Shown: one piece after another, positions 23,601 to 34,095 of the stretch
Layout: each line of letters opens with the position of its first letter
How positions within the stretch are numbered: the first letter of the stretch is position 1
From: Conus ventricosus
Lineage: Eukaryota; Mollusca; Gastropoda; Neogastropoda; Conidae
NCBI GenBank assembly: GCA_018398815.1
Contig: CM031595.1
Location: 139,970,170 to 140,034,169 of the forward strand
DNA: 64,000 bases
Direction: 5' to 3'
Made by a program: the position numbers and the translations under genes
Notes under the pieces: model-generated
Databases searched by the model: none
What the model was told of the DNA's origin: nothing
What the model saw: the letters and a program-made list of their open reading frames with translations, nothing else

Positions 23601-24337
23601 TCTAACTGTATGGTCATATGATGCATGCAACACAGCGTGGGCTCTCTCAGAGGTTATATACCAATTAACAATCCAATTACACTACACACTTTTTACGCTG
23701 CCAAATCTACTCGTGAAGAAAAAAGGGGTTGCCACTCCCTTCAATTCTGTGTTTTGCCACTGGCTCATTCCCTGTACTTAGTTATCATTCATCATGTAGC
23801 TACTAACATGCTCACCTCCGTGCCTCAAACGCAGGTCAATTCCTGCAACTGTGCGCGCCAATATCAACGTACTTCCTTCGGAGCAATAGGCGAGTGATAA
23901 TTTAATGGAAAATGTTATCATCATGCAGTACTGTGGTGCTTAGATACGTCCTGAAAAAAAAAGAAACATTTTTCCTACAAAGTTTTTTTTTATACTTTCA
24001 TCTGATGAACAAGTGCCTTTCCGATCGGCGTACTAACATTTCGATGGAGAGAGTGACTACTCGAACTACAATCATGTACCAGAGTGATCTCTGTAAGTTT
24101 CTTCTCCATCATGTTAGTTTTCCCACTTGTACAGGTAAATGGAAGGCATCCTATTGTTGTCAGGAAGTACATTACATTAGAATAGGCAGAAAACATGCTC
24201 ATTGTACTGACCCGTGATGTTTGGGAGTAAAGTGTTAAGATATTTCATAAGTGATAAATAAGAAAGCATCTTGTTCAAATCATTAATGGGAAAGGAATAT
24301 TGTAAAAGAAAAAGTTTAACACATTTTATCTTTGCAG

Positions 24338-24582
24338 CCATCTCACTTCGCATCGGTCTCAAGCCGCACACCTCACTGAATCCATTCGAGAACAATTAAA
24401 AGGACCGGAAGTTTCTCCTCTTAAAGCTTGTTGGAGGCGTGGCAGACAGCCACTCTGTACTGCTGTGGGTTCACAGTTTTAAAGGCACTCAAGATGATAT
24501 GGGACACGATTACCATACATGGGCGTATGTCGACAGTGTGGTCTCAGTGATGGTTCAGCGCCCATAGACCCTTTATATTCAG
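24338..24582 (+). CDS. NBEAL: NBEAL exon Q, end of ConA-like domain, copy 1 (frameshifted)
   Basis: This is the equivalent of 59132-59419, about 40 bases shorter because many single bases are missing. The acceptor is TTTGCAG and the donor TCAG/GTGTGC. See copy 2 for the readable frame. Confidence 0.72.
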
Positions 24583-25463
24583 GTGTGCCATTACAAGTTT
24601 TTTTCTTGCGAAGGCTTGAATATACCAGAAATAAATAACGACATTACATGTATCTTTTTCACCTTCATTAGAAAGATGTGTATTTTTTCAGCTGCTGTAT
24701 TTCTGGATTTTCTTGTTTTGAAACTTGTAGATCGAACGGCATGTATACTTTTCTGCGAGTGACTTGAGTTTGAACTGCTTTGCGGTGGATTTTTTTTTAC
24801 CTCAAAAACCTTCTCTGTCTGCCCTGCAGTAAATGGGTACCTGATTCATTTTCAGGAGGGTTGAAGGCTATGGAAGGAGAGGGATGGGCTTCGTCTTCAT
24901 CATGCCATGCTGTAGACACAGTGAAGCTTGACAGTTCACTGCCCCAATTACCAGTAGACTTTGGGAACTTTGACCTTTTAAGAATGCTGACGTTGATTAG
25001 GGAATTCTGTCATCAATATTGTCCAGTTACCTTAGGACAAAGGAGTGCTGTGACAGATGATTTGTAATTCACGGATCTTTCATGTTTCACTGTCATACAC
25101 AGTAGGGTAGAGGCATTATAACCAGTCCAGTCTGTAGACTGAGGAAGGCATTGTTTATGTTTTTATTTTGCTGTTTTTTCACTGTCCATTATAGATTTGA
25201 AGCACATAGTCACAACTGCATTTTGGCTGATACTAAGTATTTGCAGGGTCTAGCATTGTAAGCCTTTCGGCGTATATACGCCGATTCATAGACCCCCATA
25301 CGCCGATTTCGATTGAGCGTACGCCGAAATCGTTTTTATCGCGAAAAAAAAAAATTCGCATCCGGCGCGCTTCTTATTCGGTACGCTGTCGCCTATTCCA
25401 AATCGGTCGGGTTCGCCGCCATCTTTGTACACTTTCCCTTGTTAACTTACAGCAGCGAGTATC

Positions 25464-25733
25464 ATGGCGCGAAGAGTCGATGTTGTTCAACGCGGGAAAG
25501 CCGTTTTCTGACCAAGGATGCCGCTACCAATGGAGATGGGACTGGCTTGATGCCGATTTTGTCATTTTCGACGACGACGGAAATGAAAAGAGCAAGTGCC
25601 AATATGGTGAATTTTTCGGGAAACTGACTTGTGCTGGCAAGGCCCATTGCACGTTGTGCGATAAGGAGATCGCGTACTCAAACAAAGGTTTCGTTGCGCT
25701 GAAAAACCACTGCGAGAAAGGGGTGAAGAACAA
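25464..25733 (+). pseudogene. BED-like zinc-finger exon of the hAT-like element, copy 1
   Basis: It starts MARRVDVVQRG. After a frame break it reads RYQWRWDWLDADFVIFDDDG, then CTLCDKEIAYSNKGFVALKN and HC. A Trp-rich start, a CxxC pair and a following His are typical of BED-type DNA-binding fingers in hAT transposases and derived host genes. Low-complexity sequence follows immediately. Confidence 0.6.
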
Positions 25734-25759
25734 GTGGAGATGGGAATGGCTCCCTCCCC

Positions 25760-26175
25760 TCCCCTCCTCCCCCCCCCCCCCCCCCCCCCCCCTGTTGCCG
25801 CTTACTCGTCTCCGTCCCCTTCCCGACCCCCCCCCCCCCCTCTCTCTCTCTTGATGCTTACTCCTCTCCTTTATCACCTACCCCCCCCCCCCCCACCCCC
25901 CATCAGTTCTACCTACCTCTCACTGTTCTCCCATCCTTTTAGCTGTCATCAGTGTGGTCTGGCTGTTCAAAGCTGCCTGCAAGCGTACTCCCCCTTAGGT
26001 ATATGTAAAAAGAGGAGGGGGTGGTGTGTGTGTGTGTGCTGTCTGTACAGCTCTCTCTCTCTCTCTCTCTCCCCTCTCCCCCCTTCCCTCTCTCTCCCTC
26101 CCTCCCTCCCTTCCCTCTCTCCTCTCTCTCCCCCTCCCTCCCTTTCCCTCTCTCTCTCTCTCTTTCTCAAAGAGC
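25760..26175. repeat. Poly-C and CT-rich tracts
   Basis: C runs near 25770-25792, 25830-25840 and 25880-25894 are followed by a polypyrimidine CT tract at about 26049-26167. In copy 2 the first C run is much longer. Confidence 0.9.
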
Positions 26176-26221
26176 AAAGGACTTGGATGTCATCAGAAAT
26201 CTCTCTCTCTCTCCCTCTCTC

Positions 26222-26223
26222 GT

Positions 26224-26272
<49 letters not shown>

Positions 26273-26292
26273 GTCATTCAAAAGAATCTCAT

Positions 26293-26332
<40 letters not shown>

Positions 26333-26488
26333 CCATTCATTTTCACACACACACACACACACACCACACACACACACAGCCATTCAAAAGAATATATCTC
26401 TCATTTTCACACACACACACAGTCATTCAAAAGAATATCTCATTTTCACACACACACACACACAGTCATTCAAAAGAATATATCTCAT

Positions 26489-26535
<47 letters not shown>

Positions 26536-26580
26536 CATTCAAAAGAAAATCTCTGATTTTCACACACACACACACACACT
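26222..26580 (+). repeat. Compound minisatellite: (CA)n alternating with a 25-base spacer, copy 1
   Basis: Seven to eight units each consist of a variable CA run, then AGTCATTCAAAAGAATATCT and CATTTT. The unit length varies with the CA run. Confidence 0.88.
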
Positions 26581-26846
26581 TTGATTTTCCAATTTGATGC
26601 CAGAAGAGGCCATGAAATGCTCCTAAAATTTCATAAATCGTCTTCGGCCGGGGGGCTTTGCCCCCCGGGACCCCCCAGCGGGGCACTGCCCCTGCACCCC
26701 GCCAGGCCTGGGCGGCCCCTGGACCCCTGCCTCATTTTCAGTTTTTTCAGATTTTCAAAGTGTCACCCATGAATCAGCCTAGGCGGCCCCAGGACCTCGG
26801 CCGAGTAAGCCTAAATCACTTTTTCCAATGCTAGGCTCTGTATTTG

Positions 26847-27813
26847 GTGTTATGTTGAAGGAGGAAATGTTGTGGGGAGGGAGCATTTGAAAGAAATTTT
26901 CCTACATATATTTGGCCATATATAATTGTATATTGTAATGATATCAGGGCACATGAATATAGGACATCTGCTGGTGCTGGAGGCTCTCAGGGACATACTG
27001 GCTGCGCCAGGATGATGTTTTCATAATGCTTCTTTGCCCAGTGGCATTGTTCCTGTACTGCTTGTTCTGACTTAGCCACATCCAGTGTCAGCCATTCATA
27101 GTTCCAGTACAGCAGTCCACACAGAGCAGTATAATTTGGGTTGTCAAGGGGCGTTCCACCTGATATGACTCTGCCCTGTTGCAGTCACTTCGGTGGTGTG
27201 CAGTTGTCTGTTTTGCTGTTGTTTTTTTTTATCTCCAAGACATGGGTGATAATGTCAGGGATTTTAATGTTGTTGTTTTTTTAAAGATTGTTTGCCTAGA
27301 AAACAATATTGTTACATCTCAAAATAATCTTAGGCCTATGTCCTCCTTGTAGTTGCTGCTAAACTGTCAGTGTAATGTTACCAACAGATTTAAATCTAAT
27401 GTCATCATGGTGAAAAATGCATTTTGCTGTTAAAGCCGCAGCAGAGATATATCATAAAAGGACAACCAGCAGCAATGGCAGACTTCTAACTGTGCGCATG
27501 TATGCTTCACTCCTTCCATTGTGGGCGGGATCACATTTTCAGATTATAAGCCCTGATTCGCTGGATAGGATGTGGAGGCTTTAGGTTGCATATTTTCCCA
27601 CTAAACTTGGATATCTGAAATACTTTTCACTGAAGTAAGGCACTGGCCTGGTTACAATACCTCTGCTCTATTGTACATGATGGAGAACTGTACAAGCCTC
27701 TGACTGGCCAACTATGCAATGTAGCATCATCATGATCTCCTTTCGTGGGACTGTCATAATCCTTCTCACTCACAGCTTGTAATATTTCATCAAAACACAA
27801 TTTTCCTTTTCAG
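26847..27813. other. Intron sequence, no feature seen
   Basis: AT-rich, well matched in copy 2 (61673-62646). One ORF-like stretch at 26947-27016 lacks a donor. There is no repeat of note. Confidence 0.5.
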
Positions 27814-27896
27814 GGCCAAATGACATCACAGTGTTCAAAGATGATCCAGATCTTACTGAGCTGTCAGCGAAACTGGTTGCTCGTTATAGTGCCAAG
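27814..27896 (+). CDS. NBEAL: NBEAL exon R, copy 1
   Basis: After TTCCTTTTCAG the frame completes a Gly codon and reads PNDITVFKDDPDLTELSAKL, then VARYSAK. It is intact, 83 bp. The sequence just after the ConA-like domain is strongly conserved in NBEAL proteins. The donor is AAG/GTCAGT. Confidence 0.9.
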
Positions 27897-28501
27897 GTCA
27901 GTTCTTTTAGGTTTTTCATTCTTCTTTTTTTTAATGTTTCTTTGCATGTTGGTGGTAATTTTTGAGGGAAAGAAAATTCACAAACTTAGACAAAATTTCA
28001 CTGTATTTCTTCCAGTAGATGAACAGATGGATATTTTCAATAAATTGAAAGAACATGAGTTACTTTTTTGTATGTATTGTTCTGATGGACCTGTGATTAT
28101 TATTGGTAGCGCAAATTTAGGAGGGTGGGAAGGACAGAATTCTTGAAGCAAGTGGGCACATATGCTCACACTCACACATGCACACACATACTAACACTTG
28201 GTCACAAATGGACGTACTCAAGCACACTCTCTCTTCTGCTCATTCATTTCTCACAAGGATGTATACATATATCTACATGCACATAAATGCAATCTTCACC
28301 TGCACTTGTCTGCAATAGAATACACATCCTCATGACACATGCACTCTGGTAAAGCACAAACAATTCGAATAGCACACATTCCAGGCTTTACAGAATATTC
28401 ATCATTGCTTTGGCATGTACCTACAGCCTTTTTTGTTTATGAAACAGCTACTATTGTTACGTGCTTAAGCACTGAATGATGGATTGATGTGTGTGAATCA
28501 G

Positions 28502-28591
28502 GCATGCAAGGAGCATGTGTGTGGGGACCTGTCCCCCTACCAGAACCATGGGCAGTTCACTGGGGAGAGGTGTGTGGCCTGGGACATCAAG
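28502..28591 (+). CDS. NBEAL: NBEAL exon S, copy 1
   Basis: 30 codons, phase 0 at both ends. The frame begins ACKEHVC and includes LSPYQNHGQFTGERCVAWDI. It directly follows exon R in sense (YSAK-ACKEHVC). It is intact in copy 1; copy 2 lacks two bases. Confidence 0.9.
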
Positions 28592-29113
28592 GTCAGTTCA
28601 AAGTGGCTTTGCTCTTTTCATTTATTCAACCACACTTGAAGAGGCCGGCATCAGTCATTTTCTAAGCTTATATTCTAAAGATCATACTGCTCAGAATTTT
28701 GGAGACATCCACACCCAACCAAAAAAAGCTAAAATGAACACTGATCCATACAGGATGACTCAAACTCCTGGCCCTAGTGGGGATTGACTATTGCTTTCAT
28801 TTCTTTTTTCTTAGTATTGTGCCAGTGCCACTCTCAAATGGGCTAGGGACTTCAGGTGTGGCTGAGTAAGAAAAAGCTGTTTTTGTGATTCAAAAAGATT
28901 CATTTTTCTCACTCCTCCCTTGCTGGAAGGCTCTTTTCTTTGAAGCAAAATAAGTTTTTTTTTTTCATTATTAATCATTTAAATACCAGCTTTTATGTAG
29001 CATGTACGTAACTTCCAAAATATTTTTTGGCGTCATATACTGTACCATGTCAGACCATAGCATTCAACGGCAGTTAGCCAGCTCTGTCAGGCCGAATTTT
29101 ATCCGTGGCCAAT
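28592..29113. other. Intron sequence before DIRS-C
   Basis: AT-rich. It matches 63426-63940 and nothing else is seen. The match ends at CCGTGGCCAAT, where DIRS-C starts. Confidence 0.5.
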
Positions 29114-29567
29114 GCAGTCATAAGACAGTGACGTGACGTCACCCCACTTCCGCCTCCGGAAGAAGCCGGTGTCAACTTCTTCTACCTCATTCACCTTCGG
29201 CCTGCCGTCAAAGCAAGATAAGTCTTGTGCTCTGTCTCGCCTACATTTGCCTTTGTGTTAAGATTGCTGGTGTCTTTGTTTCTATACTTGATTCAGTTGT
29301 GCCTTGCGCTAAACCCTGAGTAGTCTTGCCACGTGAGGCTCTTGGTGGGAGTGTAATTACTGAAAATTTATCACTGTTACCGACACTCTCGCGACTTGTC
29401 GTTCACGATCGTCGGTTCGTTCGATCGTCGCCACACTTGTGCGTGTTTTCTCATCGCCACGTGGTTCACTTCTCACAAATTGTTTTCACATTTCCCTCTA
29501 CCCCGTCTCGGGTGTTAGGGTCGCGTCCTGCTGTCGCATTCCTCCTCCTTGGTCGGGCTACACGCTC

Positions 29568-29633
29568 CTTTGTTATCCTGCGACTTACTCGCCGGTCGTC
29601 CTTTGTTATTCCGCGACTTACTCACCGGTCGGC
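29568..29633 (+). repeat. 33-bp direct repeat (two units) in DIRS-C leader
   Basis: CTTTGTTAT(C/T)C(T/C)GCGACTTACTC is repeated 33 bases apart, each time followed by (G/A)CCGGTCG. Confidence 0.8.
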
Positions 29634-30059
29634 GGCGGCCATCTTTTTCTCGCCGGTCGTGTTTTCACACCATATTCCGAGCCTCGGGTTCATCACCCAT
29701 TGGACGCAAGATCCTCATTAAGGTTTAGGGCGCAATAAATACCATTACCCATCACACTTAGAACATGGTTTTGTAAGTGTGCGTGATTTTTCACGGTCGG
29801 TGGCGTGTACGGGTACTTCAAGATTTCGGTCGATCTCTCGAGCACTTTGCACGACACCACACGGGCGATCGGGATCAATTACCTTTCTCGATCGACCACC
29901 TTGTCTCCTCTTTGCGGTCGTGGTGTTCCGGGTTTGCTCTGCCACCTGTGCCCAACATGGTGAAGGACACCGCCGGGTCGAGCCACTCCACTGCTCGGAG
30001 TTCGCTCAGTTTCCCGGAGAAACCGGCGGGTCGATTCCGTCTCTGAGCAATCCGTTCAC

Positions 30060-30836
30060 ATGGATGAACGTACGGTTCGGGTAGACGGAGATGACTGTTC
30101 CGCGGAGGGGACGCGTGACCTTTCCTCTTCTACCCAACCGACGGACGCACGATCGCGGCGTCCGAAGGCGGATAGGCAAGCGGCCACCATTGCTAAATGC
30201 CTTTCTTTTGACCTGCCCGGAAAGAAAGGAATATTCAAGAAGTCTAAGGGCAAGGCGCCCCTCAGGGGGCCCACCCGAGCTAAGAATAGCCGACGAAATT
30301 CGCCCTCACCCCCTTCCTCTCCTTCGGCCAGCTTGCCCTCCCGCCTCCGGACGCGTTCGGAGACCTCTCACTATCATGCTGAGTCACGCGAATCTCGGCC
30401 CCAGGGGAATCATGCCGAGCCGCGGACCAGCACGGGTGACGGGCCTGGTATGGAATCACCATCCGTCACTCGCCTTGGTGAGTCACATGTCCTTTTTTCC
30501 CCCGAAATCGACACGTGTACTCACAGCGCTCAGCCCCACCGGGCACAAGTGCAGCCAACACCTGAGCTCGAGGAGCGCTCAGACTCCGGATGCAGTCTTA
30601 TGGTCACCCCGACGCACGACCTCGGTGGTGTCCATAATTCTGGGCGTGCGGTCACATCGCGCCAGCAGCGCGGGTCGTGTACGTGCACAAGGAAGGTCGA
30701 CCCACCCCGATCGACCATCACCTTCTCCCCTAGGGGTATCAGACGTTGGGGATCCGACCTTTTTGGGTCCCCGTTTGGGCAACGTCCACGGTCCCGCTCC
30801 TCCGGGGGGAGGATCTACCACTGGGACCGCGGGTAA
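30060..30836 (+). CDS. Gag-like ORF of DIRS-C
   Basis: 258 codons starting MDERTVRVDGDDCSAEGTRD. It is rich in Ser, Pro and Arg with basic patches (GIFKKSKGKAP) and has no zinc knuckle or recognisable enzyme domain. A neighbouring frame stays open to the gap and contains PYFRGLEARLPHPPPYQTG, a Pro-rich stretch of the type seen in DIRS gag ORFs. Function is inferred from position and composition only. Confidence 0.4.
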   Translation: MDERTVRVDGDDCSAEGTRDLSSSTQPTDARSRRPKADRQAATIAKCLSFDLPGKKGIFKKSKGKAPLRGPTRAKNSRRNSPSPPSSPSASLPSRLRTRSETSHYHAESRESRPQGNHAEPRTSTGDGPGMESPSVTRLGESHVLFSPEIDTCTHSAQPHRAQVQPTPELEERSDSGCSLMVTPTHDLGGVHNSGRAVTSRQQRGSCTCTRKVDPPRSTITFSPRGIRRWGSDLFGSPFGQRPRSRSSGGRIYHWDRG

Positions 30837-31130
30837 CCTGACTCATTCCTCCAGGGGGGGGAACACGGGACCGCATCCTGACCAATCCGTACTTTCGCGG
30901 TTTGGAGGCTCGGCTTCCGCATCCTCCTCCGTACCAGACCGGCCCTCACAGGCCACCACCAAGGACGTGCAGGGTGCAGTGCACGGACCTGGGCGGGGAC
31001 GACAGGCCACGGCCTCTCGTTACCCCCACAATGGTGGCTCAGGTTACCCGGGTCCCGGGGAACTTCTGCCGACACCCAAGGGCTGCCACAGCCCGTTTAC
31101 CTCCCCGGGGACCGGTGGCTCTATGCCCCC

Positions 31131-32130
31131 NNNNNNNNNNNNNNNNNNNNNNNNNNNNNNNNNNNNNNNNNNNNNNNNNNNNNNNNNNNNNNNNNNNNNN
31201 NNNNNNNNNNNNNNNNNNNNNNNNNNNNNNNNNNNNNNNNNNNNNNNNNNNNNNNNNNNNNNNNNNNNNNNNNNNNNNNNNNNNNNNNNNNNNNNNNNNN
31301 NNNNNNNNNNNNNNNNNNNNNNNNNNNNNNNNNNNNNNNNNNNNNNNNNNNNNNNNNNNNNNNNNNNNNNNNNNNNNNNNNNNNNNNNNNNNNNNNNNNN
31401 NNNNNNNNNNNNNNNNNNNNNNNNNNNNNNNNNNNNNNNNNNNNNNNNNNNNNNNNNNNNNNNNNNNNNNNNNNNNNNNNNNNNNNNNNNNNNNNNNNNN
31501 NNNNNNNNNNNNNNNNNNNNNNNNNNNNNNNNNNNNNNNNNNNNNNNNNNNNNNNNNNNNNNNNNNNNNNNNNNNNNNNNNNNNNNNNNNNNNNNNNNNN
31601 NNNNNNNNNNNNNNNNNNNNNNNNNNNNNNNNNNNNNNNNNNNNNNNNNNNNNNNNNNNNNNNNNNNNNNNNNNNNNNNNNNNNNNNNNNNNNNNNNNNN
31701 NNNNNNNNNNNNNNNNNNNNNNNNNNNNNNNNNNNNNNNNNNNNNNNNNNNNNNNNNNNNNNNNNNNNNNNNNNNNNNNNNNNNNNNNNNNNNNNNNNNN
31801 NNNNNNNNNNNNNNNNNNNNNNNNNNNNNNNNNNNNNNNNNNNNNNNNNNNNNNNNNNNNNNNNNNNNNNNNNNNNNNNNNNNNNNNNNNNNNNNNNNNN
31901 NNNNNNNNNNNNNNNNNNNNNNNNNNNNNNNNNNNNNNNNNNNNNNNNNNNNNNNNNNNNNNNNNNNNNNNNNNNNNNNNNNNNNNNNNNNNNNNNNNNN
32001 NNNNNNNNNNNNNNNNNNNNNNNNNNNNNNNNNNNNNNNNNNNNNNNNNNNNNNNNNNNNNNNNNNNNNNNNNNNNNNNNNNNNNNNNNNNNNNNNNNNN
32101 NNNNNNNNNNNNNNNNNNNNNNNNNNNNNN
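31131..32130. other. Assembly gap, exactly 1000 N
   Basis: A round-number run of N is a placeholder between contigs. ORFs drawn across it are meaningless. Confidence 0.99.
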
Positions 32131-32298
32131 CAGTGTATCTGCTTAAACACTGACATACATGAAAGCTATGAATATTGTGCAAATGAAAGTTTCCTGATTT
32201 ACCTGCTGTAAAGTGATTCCTTATCATTGATACACTGATCAATGAATCATATATCACCTGTTGGCTTAAGTGCCATCTATTTTCTTTCTGGCTTGCAG

Positions 32299-32381
32299 AG
32301 TGTTTCCAGAAAACTGGGCTGTCCAGTGATATACAACTTCGTCTGCTTCATGTGTTTGGAGCTGTCATATGCGGATCTCAG
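32299..32381 (+). CDS. NBEAL: NBEAL exon A, copy 2
   Basis: After TTGCAG the frame reads CFQKTGLSSDIQLRLLHVFG and ends AVICGSQ before GTACAC. It has helical-repeat character. It needs a phase-1 neighbour upstream and ends in phase 0, which does not match exon B, so a short exon may be missed on each side. Confidence 0.72.
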
Positions 32382-32619
32382 GTACACATCATTTTGTGTC
32401 TTTTTGACTAGGAAAACAGCATTAGAAAATAGTGATAGTTAGCAAGCCACACCACAGAATTTTCCGGTTTATGTGCATGGTTGCACTACAAGATTCATGT
32501 TATTTGTGTCAGGTTAGTTTTGAGTGCACTGAAAAGTAAGAAACAGAAATGAAAGGGTGAGTGAGTGTAAGGGTGCTGTACCTGTGTGTACGTACATAAA
32601 TGTATGCACACTCAAGCAT

Positions 32620-32809
32620 GTGCATGAATACACACACATATACCCACAAATAAGCATGCATACATATGCAAACTCACGCATACGCACACACACACATGTG
32701 CATGCGCACACGCACATGCATGCACACATACACGCATGTGCGCATACAGACACTCTGCCATCCCATACCTCATCAGTTCAGCCCACACACTTGCTCAGAC
32801 ATGGACATG

Positions 32810-32879
<70 letters not shown>

Positions 32880-32891
32880 GTGACACACGTG

Positions 32892-32977
<86 letters not shown>

Positions 32978-32989
32978 GTGACACACGTG

Positions 32990-33058
<69 letters not shown>
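32620..33058. repeat. Compound CA microsatellite, copy 2
   Basis: Three long CA runs (about 32812-32874, 32899-32972, 32997-33058) are separated by two identical islands GAGTGTGACACACGTGCGCG. With the islands this makes a higher-order repeat of roughly 97-98 bases. Confidence 0.9.
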
Positions 33059-33060
<2 letters not shown>

Positions 33061-33471
33061 TACCCATACAAATGAATTCACCTCATCTCCAATCTGTCCA
33101 TATCTGTTCTCAGCCCTCTCTACTTTCAGTTTCTTTCAGTCACATAGATAACAGAGAAGAGAGGTAATAATTTTGGAATTTTTTTCCTAAAACTTGGACA
33201 TACTTCTGTCTTCTGTAAGCACACCAAGAGGTAAATGAATGTTGATTAAAAGTAAACCAAGTGCTAACACATTCATTTAAACAAACCCAATGTGAATTTG
33301 ATCTGCCTGTAGAATTTCCATACCCCTTGGTTATCAGGTGCCATTATAGACTCCTAGTCAGTCAGGGACCTCAACTGTGGCAGGTCATCATTAACTATTG
33401 GTCTTCGTTGTGACTGCTGCTTTTTAGTGCTGCAATGGTGACTGAAATGTTCTAAAACAAACTGACTGCAG

Positions 33472-33650
33472 ACAAACGCCCTGAAGGGTATCACCCAGCG
33501 ACGCTGGATGTCATGCTGAAGGTGCTGTCGGCCCACACAGTGCAGGGTCCCACCAATGCTCAGCGACAGGAGGTTGCCACTCTCAAAGACCTGGTTCTGC
33601 AGTGTATTGTGCGAGTCATCCACGTCATTCACGAGTGCAGCCCTGACCAG
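33472..33650 (+). CDS. NBEAL: NBEAL exon B, copy 2
   Basis: 179 bp, fully open. It reads KRPEGYHPATLDVMLKVLSA, later VATLKDLVLQCIVRVIHVI, and ends SPDQ/GTAAGG in phase 0. It has alpha-helical repeat pattern. The start behind GACTGCAG needs a phase-1 donor. Confidence 0.8.
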
Positions 33651-33821
33651 GTAAGGAATGTGTGTGACGAATTAGGAAAAAAAATTATATGCTGCTTTGC
33701 ATTTCCAATAATGAAATAATGTATCCTTTGTAAGAATAACTGTTGCACACAGGGGATATGACACAAAGTGTATATCAGACAGCAGTTGAGTGTATACGCT
33801 AGTGAAACCCTGTCCTCGCAG

Positions 33822-33920
33822 TTATCAAATGTCGTAACCTTGCCTGGTACAGGTATGAATCTTTCCATGACTACCTGTCCAAACTCCTACAGGACACAGA
33901 AGAGAATAAATGTCCCAGAT
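33822..33920 (+). CDS. Possible NBEAL exon C, copy 2; reading frame unresolved
   Basis: It lies behind CCCTGTCCTCGCAG, with the donor AGAT/GTAAAT. Its 99 bases fit between exons B and D in phase 0 (LSNVVTLPGTG..), but the peptide of another frame looks more protein-like (YESFHDYLSKLLQDTEENK). Either one frame is right with no error, or two small indels hide the other. Confidence 0.42.
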
Positions 33921-34095
33921 GTAAATCAATTATACTTGTCCCCTGAGAGGTGTAGAGGTCTTGACCTGGTGTCAGTCACACCTCCTGTGACTAATGATCA
34001 CAAGACAGTTATGATTAGGTTCTTTCTAGAAAAGTAGATACCAGTACACGCCAATATGCAGTTGTGTTCTCAGTCAATTTTGAGATGCATTTCAG

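Larger units (their letters stand above)
18957..23903 (-). mobile_element. DIRS-A: DIRS1-type tyrosine-recombinase retrotransposon, copy 1
   Basis: It is about 4.9 kb on the minus strand. The order is gag-like, reverse transcriptase, RNase H and tyrosine recombinase (YR). Terminal inverted repeats share TTGGCGCGCACAG and TGCAGG (about 19038-19075 and 23841-23880). An internal complementary region at 19163-19288 has one half complementary to the left terminus and the other to the right terminus, the hallmark of DIRS1 elements that replicate through a circle. There is no target duplication. The frames are broken by many indels in both copies. Confidence 0.88.
25244..26840 (+). mobile_element. 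hAT-like DNA element with zinc-finger exon, copy 1
   Basis: The ends CAGGGTCTAGCATTG and the complement of CAATGCTAGGCTCTG are inverted over 15 bases with two mismatches. TATTTG flanks both sides (25238-25243, 26841-26846). The left end has a perfect 14-base palindrome GGCGTATATACGCC (25269-25282) and repeated ACGCCGA motifs. Inside are a BED-like zinc-finger exon, poly-C, CT-rich and compound CA repeats, and a GC-rich right end. A 6-bp duplication is short for hAT elements (usually 8), so the superfamily is provisional. No catalytic domain is left. Confidence 0.65.
463..28591 (+). other. NBEAL: NBEAL-type BEACH gene, copy 1 (partial, both ends outside)
   Basis: This span holds the middle exons of a neurobeachin-like gene. 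Family members are very large BEACH-domain scaffold proteins acting in vesicle trafficking; NBEAL2 is known for platelet alpha-granule formation. Recognition rests on an ordered exon series. An armadillo-like part includes ALFEGRVGYQRFVEALKSLG and LAEHLTSLCTHG. A ConA-like domain includes AIRKWPGPAFSFHAWVCLD, then WHSVGVVHTGARRPF and FTQSQVIVYMDG. The following segment has NDITVFKDDPDL and ARYSAKACKEHVC. From the 10904 exon to the 28502 exon all intron phases agree. Copy 1 has many one-base indels, mostly homopolymer smears between 4.3 and 12 kb, and it lacks one exon found in copy 2. I cannot decide between NBEAL1 and NBEAL2. No start codon, promoter, PH, BEACH or WD40 part is present. Confidence 0.85.
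29114..31130 (+). mobile_element. DIRS-C: GC-rich retroelement 5' part, cut by the gap
   Basis: Base composition jumps to GC-rich at 29114. Copy 2 has unrelated sequence from the same point. It has a long leader, then overlapping Pro/Arg/Ser-rich frames like a DIRS gag, similar in style to DIRS-B. The reverse transcriptase, recombinase and 3' end are not visible because of the N run, so the DIRS assignment is inference. Confidence 0.5.

Noticed and set aside
26947..27016. Exon-like stretch behind ATATCAG with a frame GHLLVLEALRDILAAP, present in both copies
   Set aside because: No GT donor at its end, and exons Q and R already join in phase without it.
30091..32211. ORFs of 370-706 codons crossing 31131-32130
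   Set aside because: They are made mostly of unknown residues from the N run.
33431..33440. 10-base micro-exon TGCTGCAATG that would repair the phase between exons A and B
   Set aside because: It would leave an intron of only about 31 bases, too short for normal splicing.
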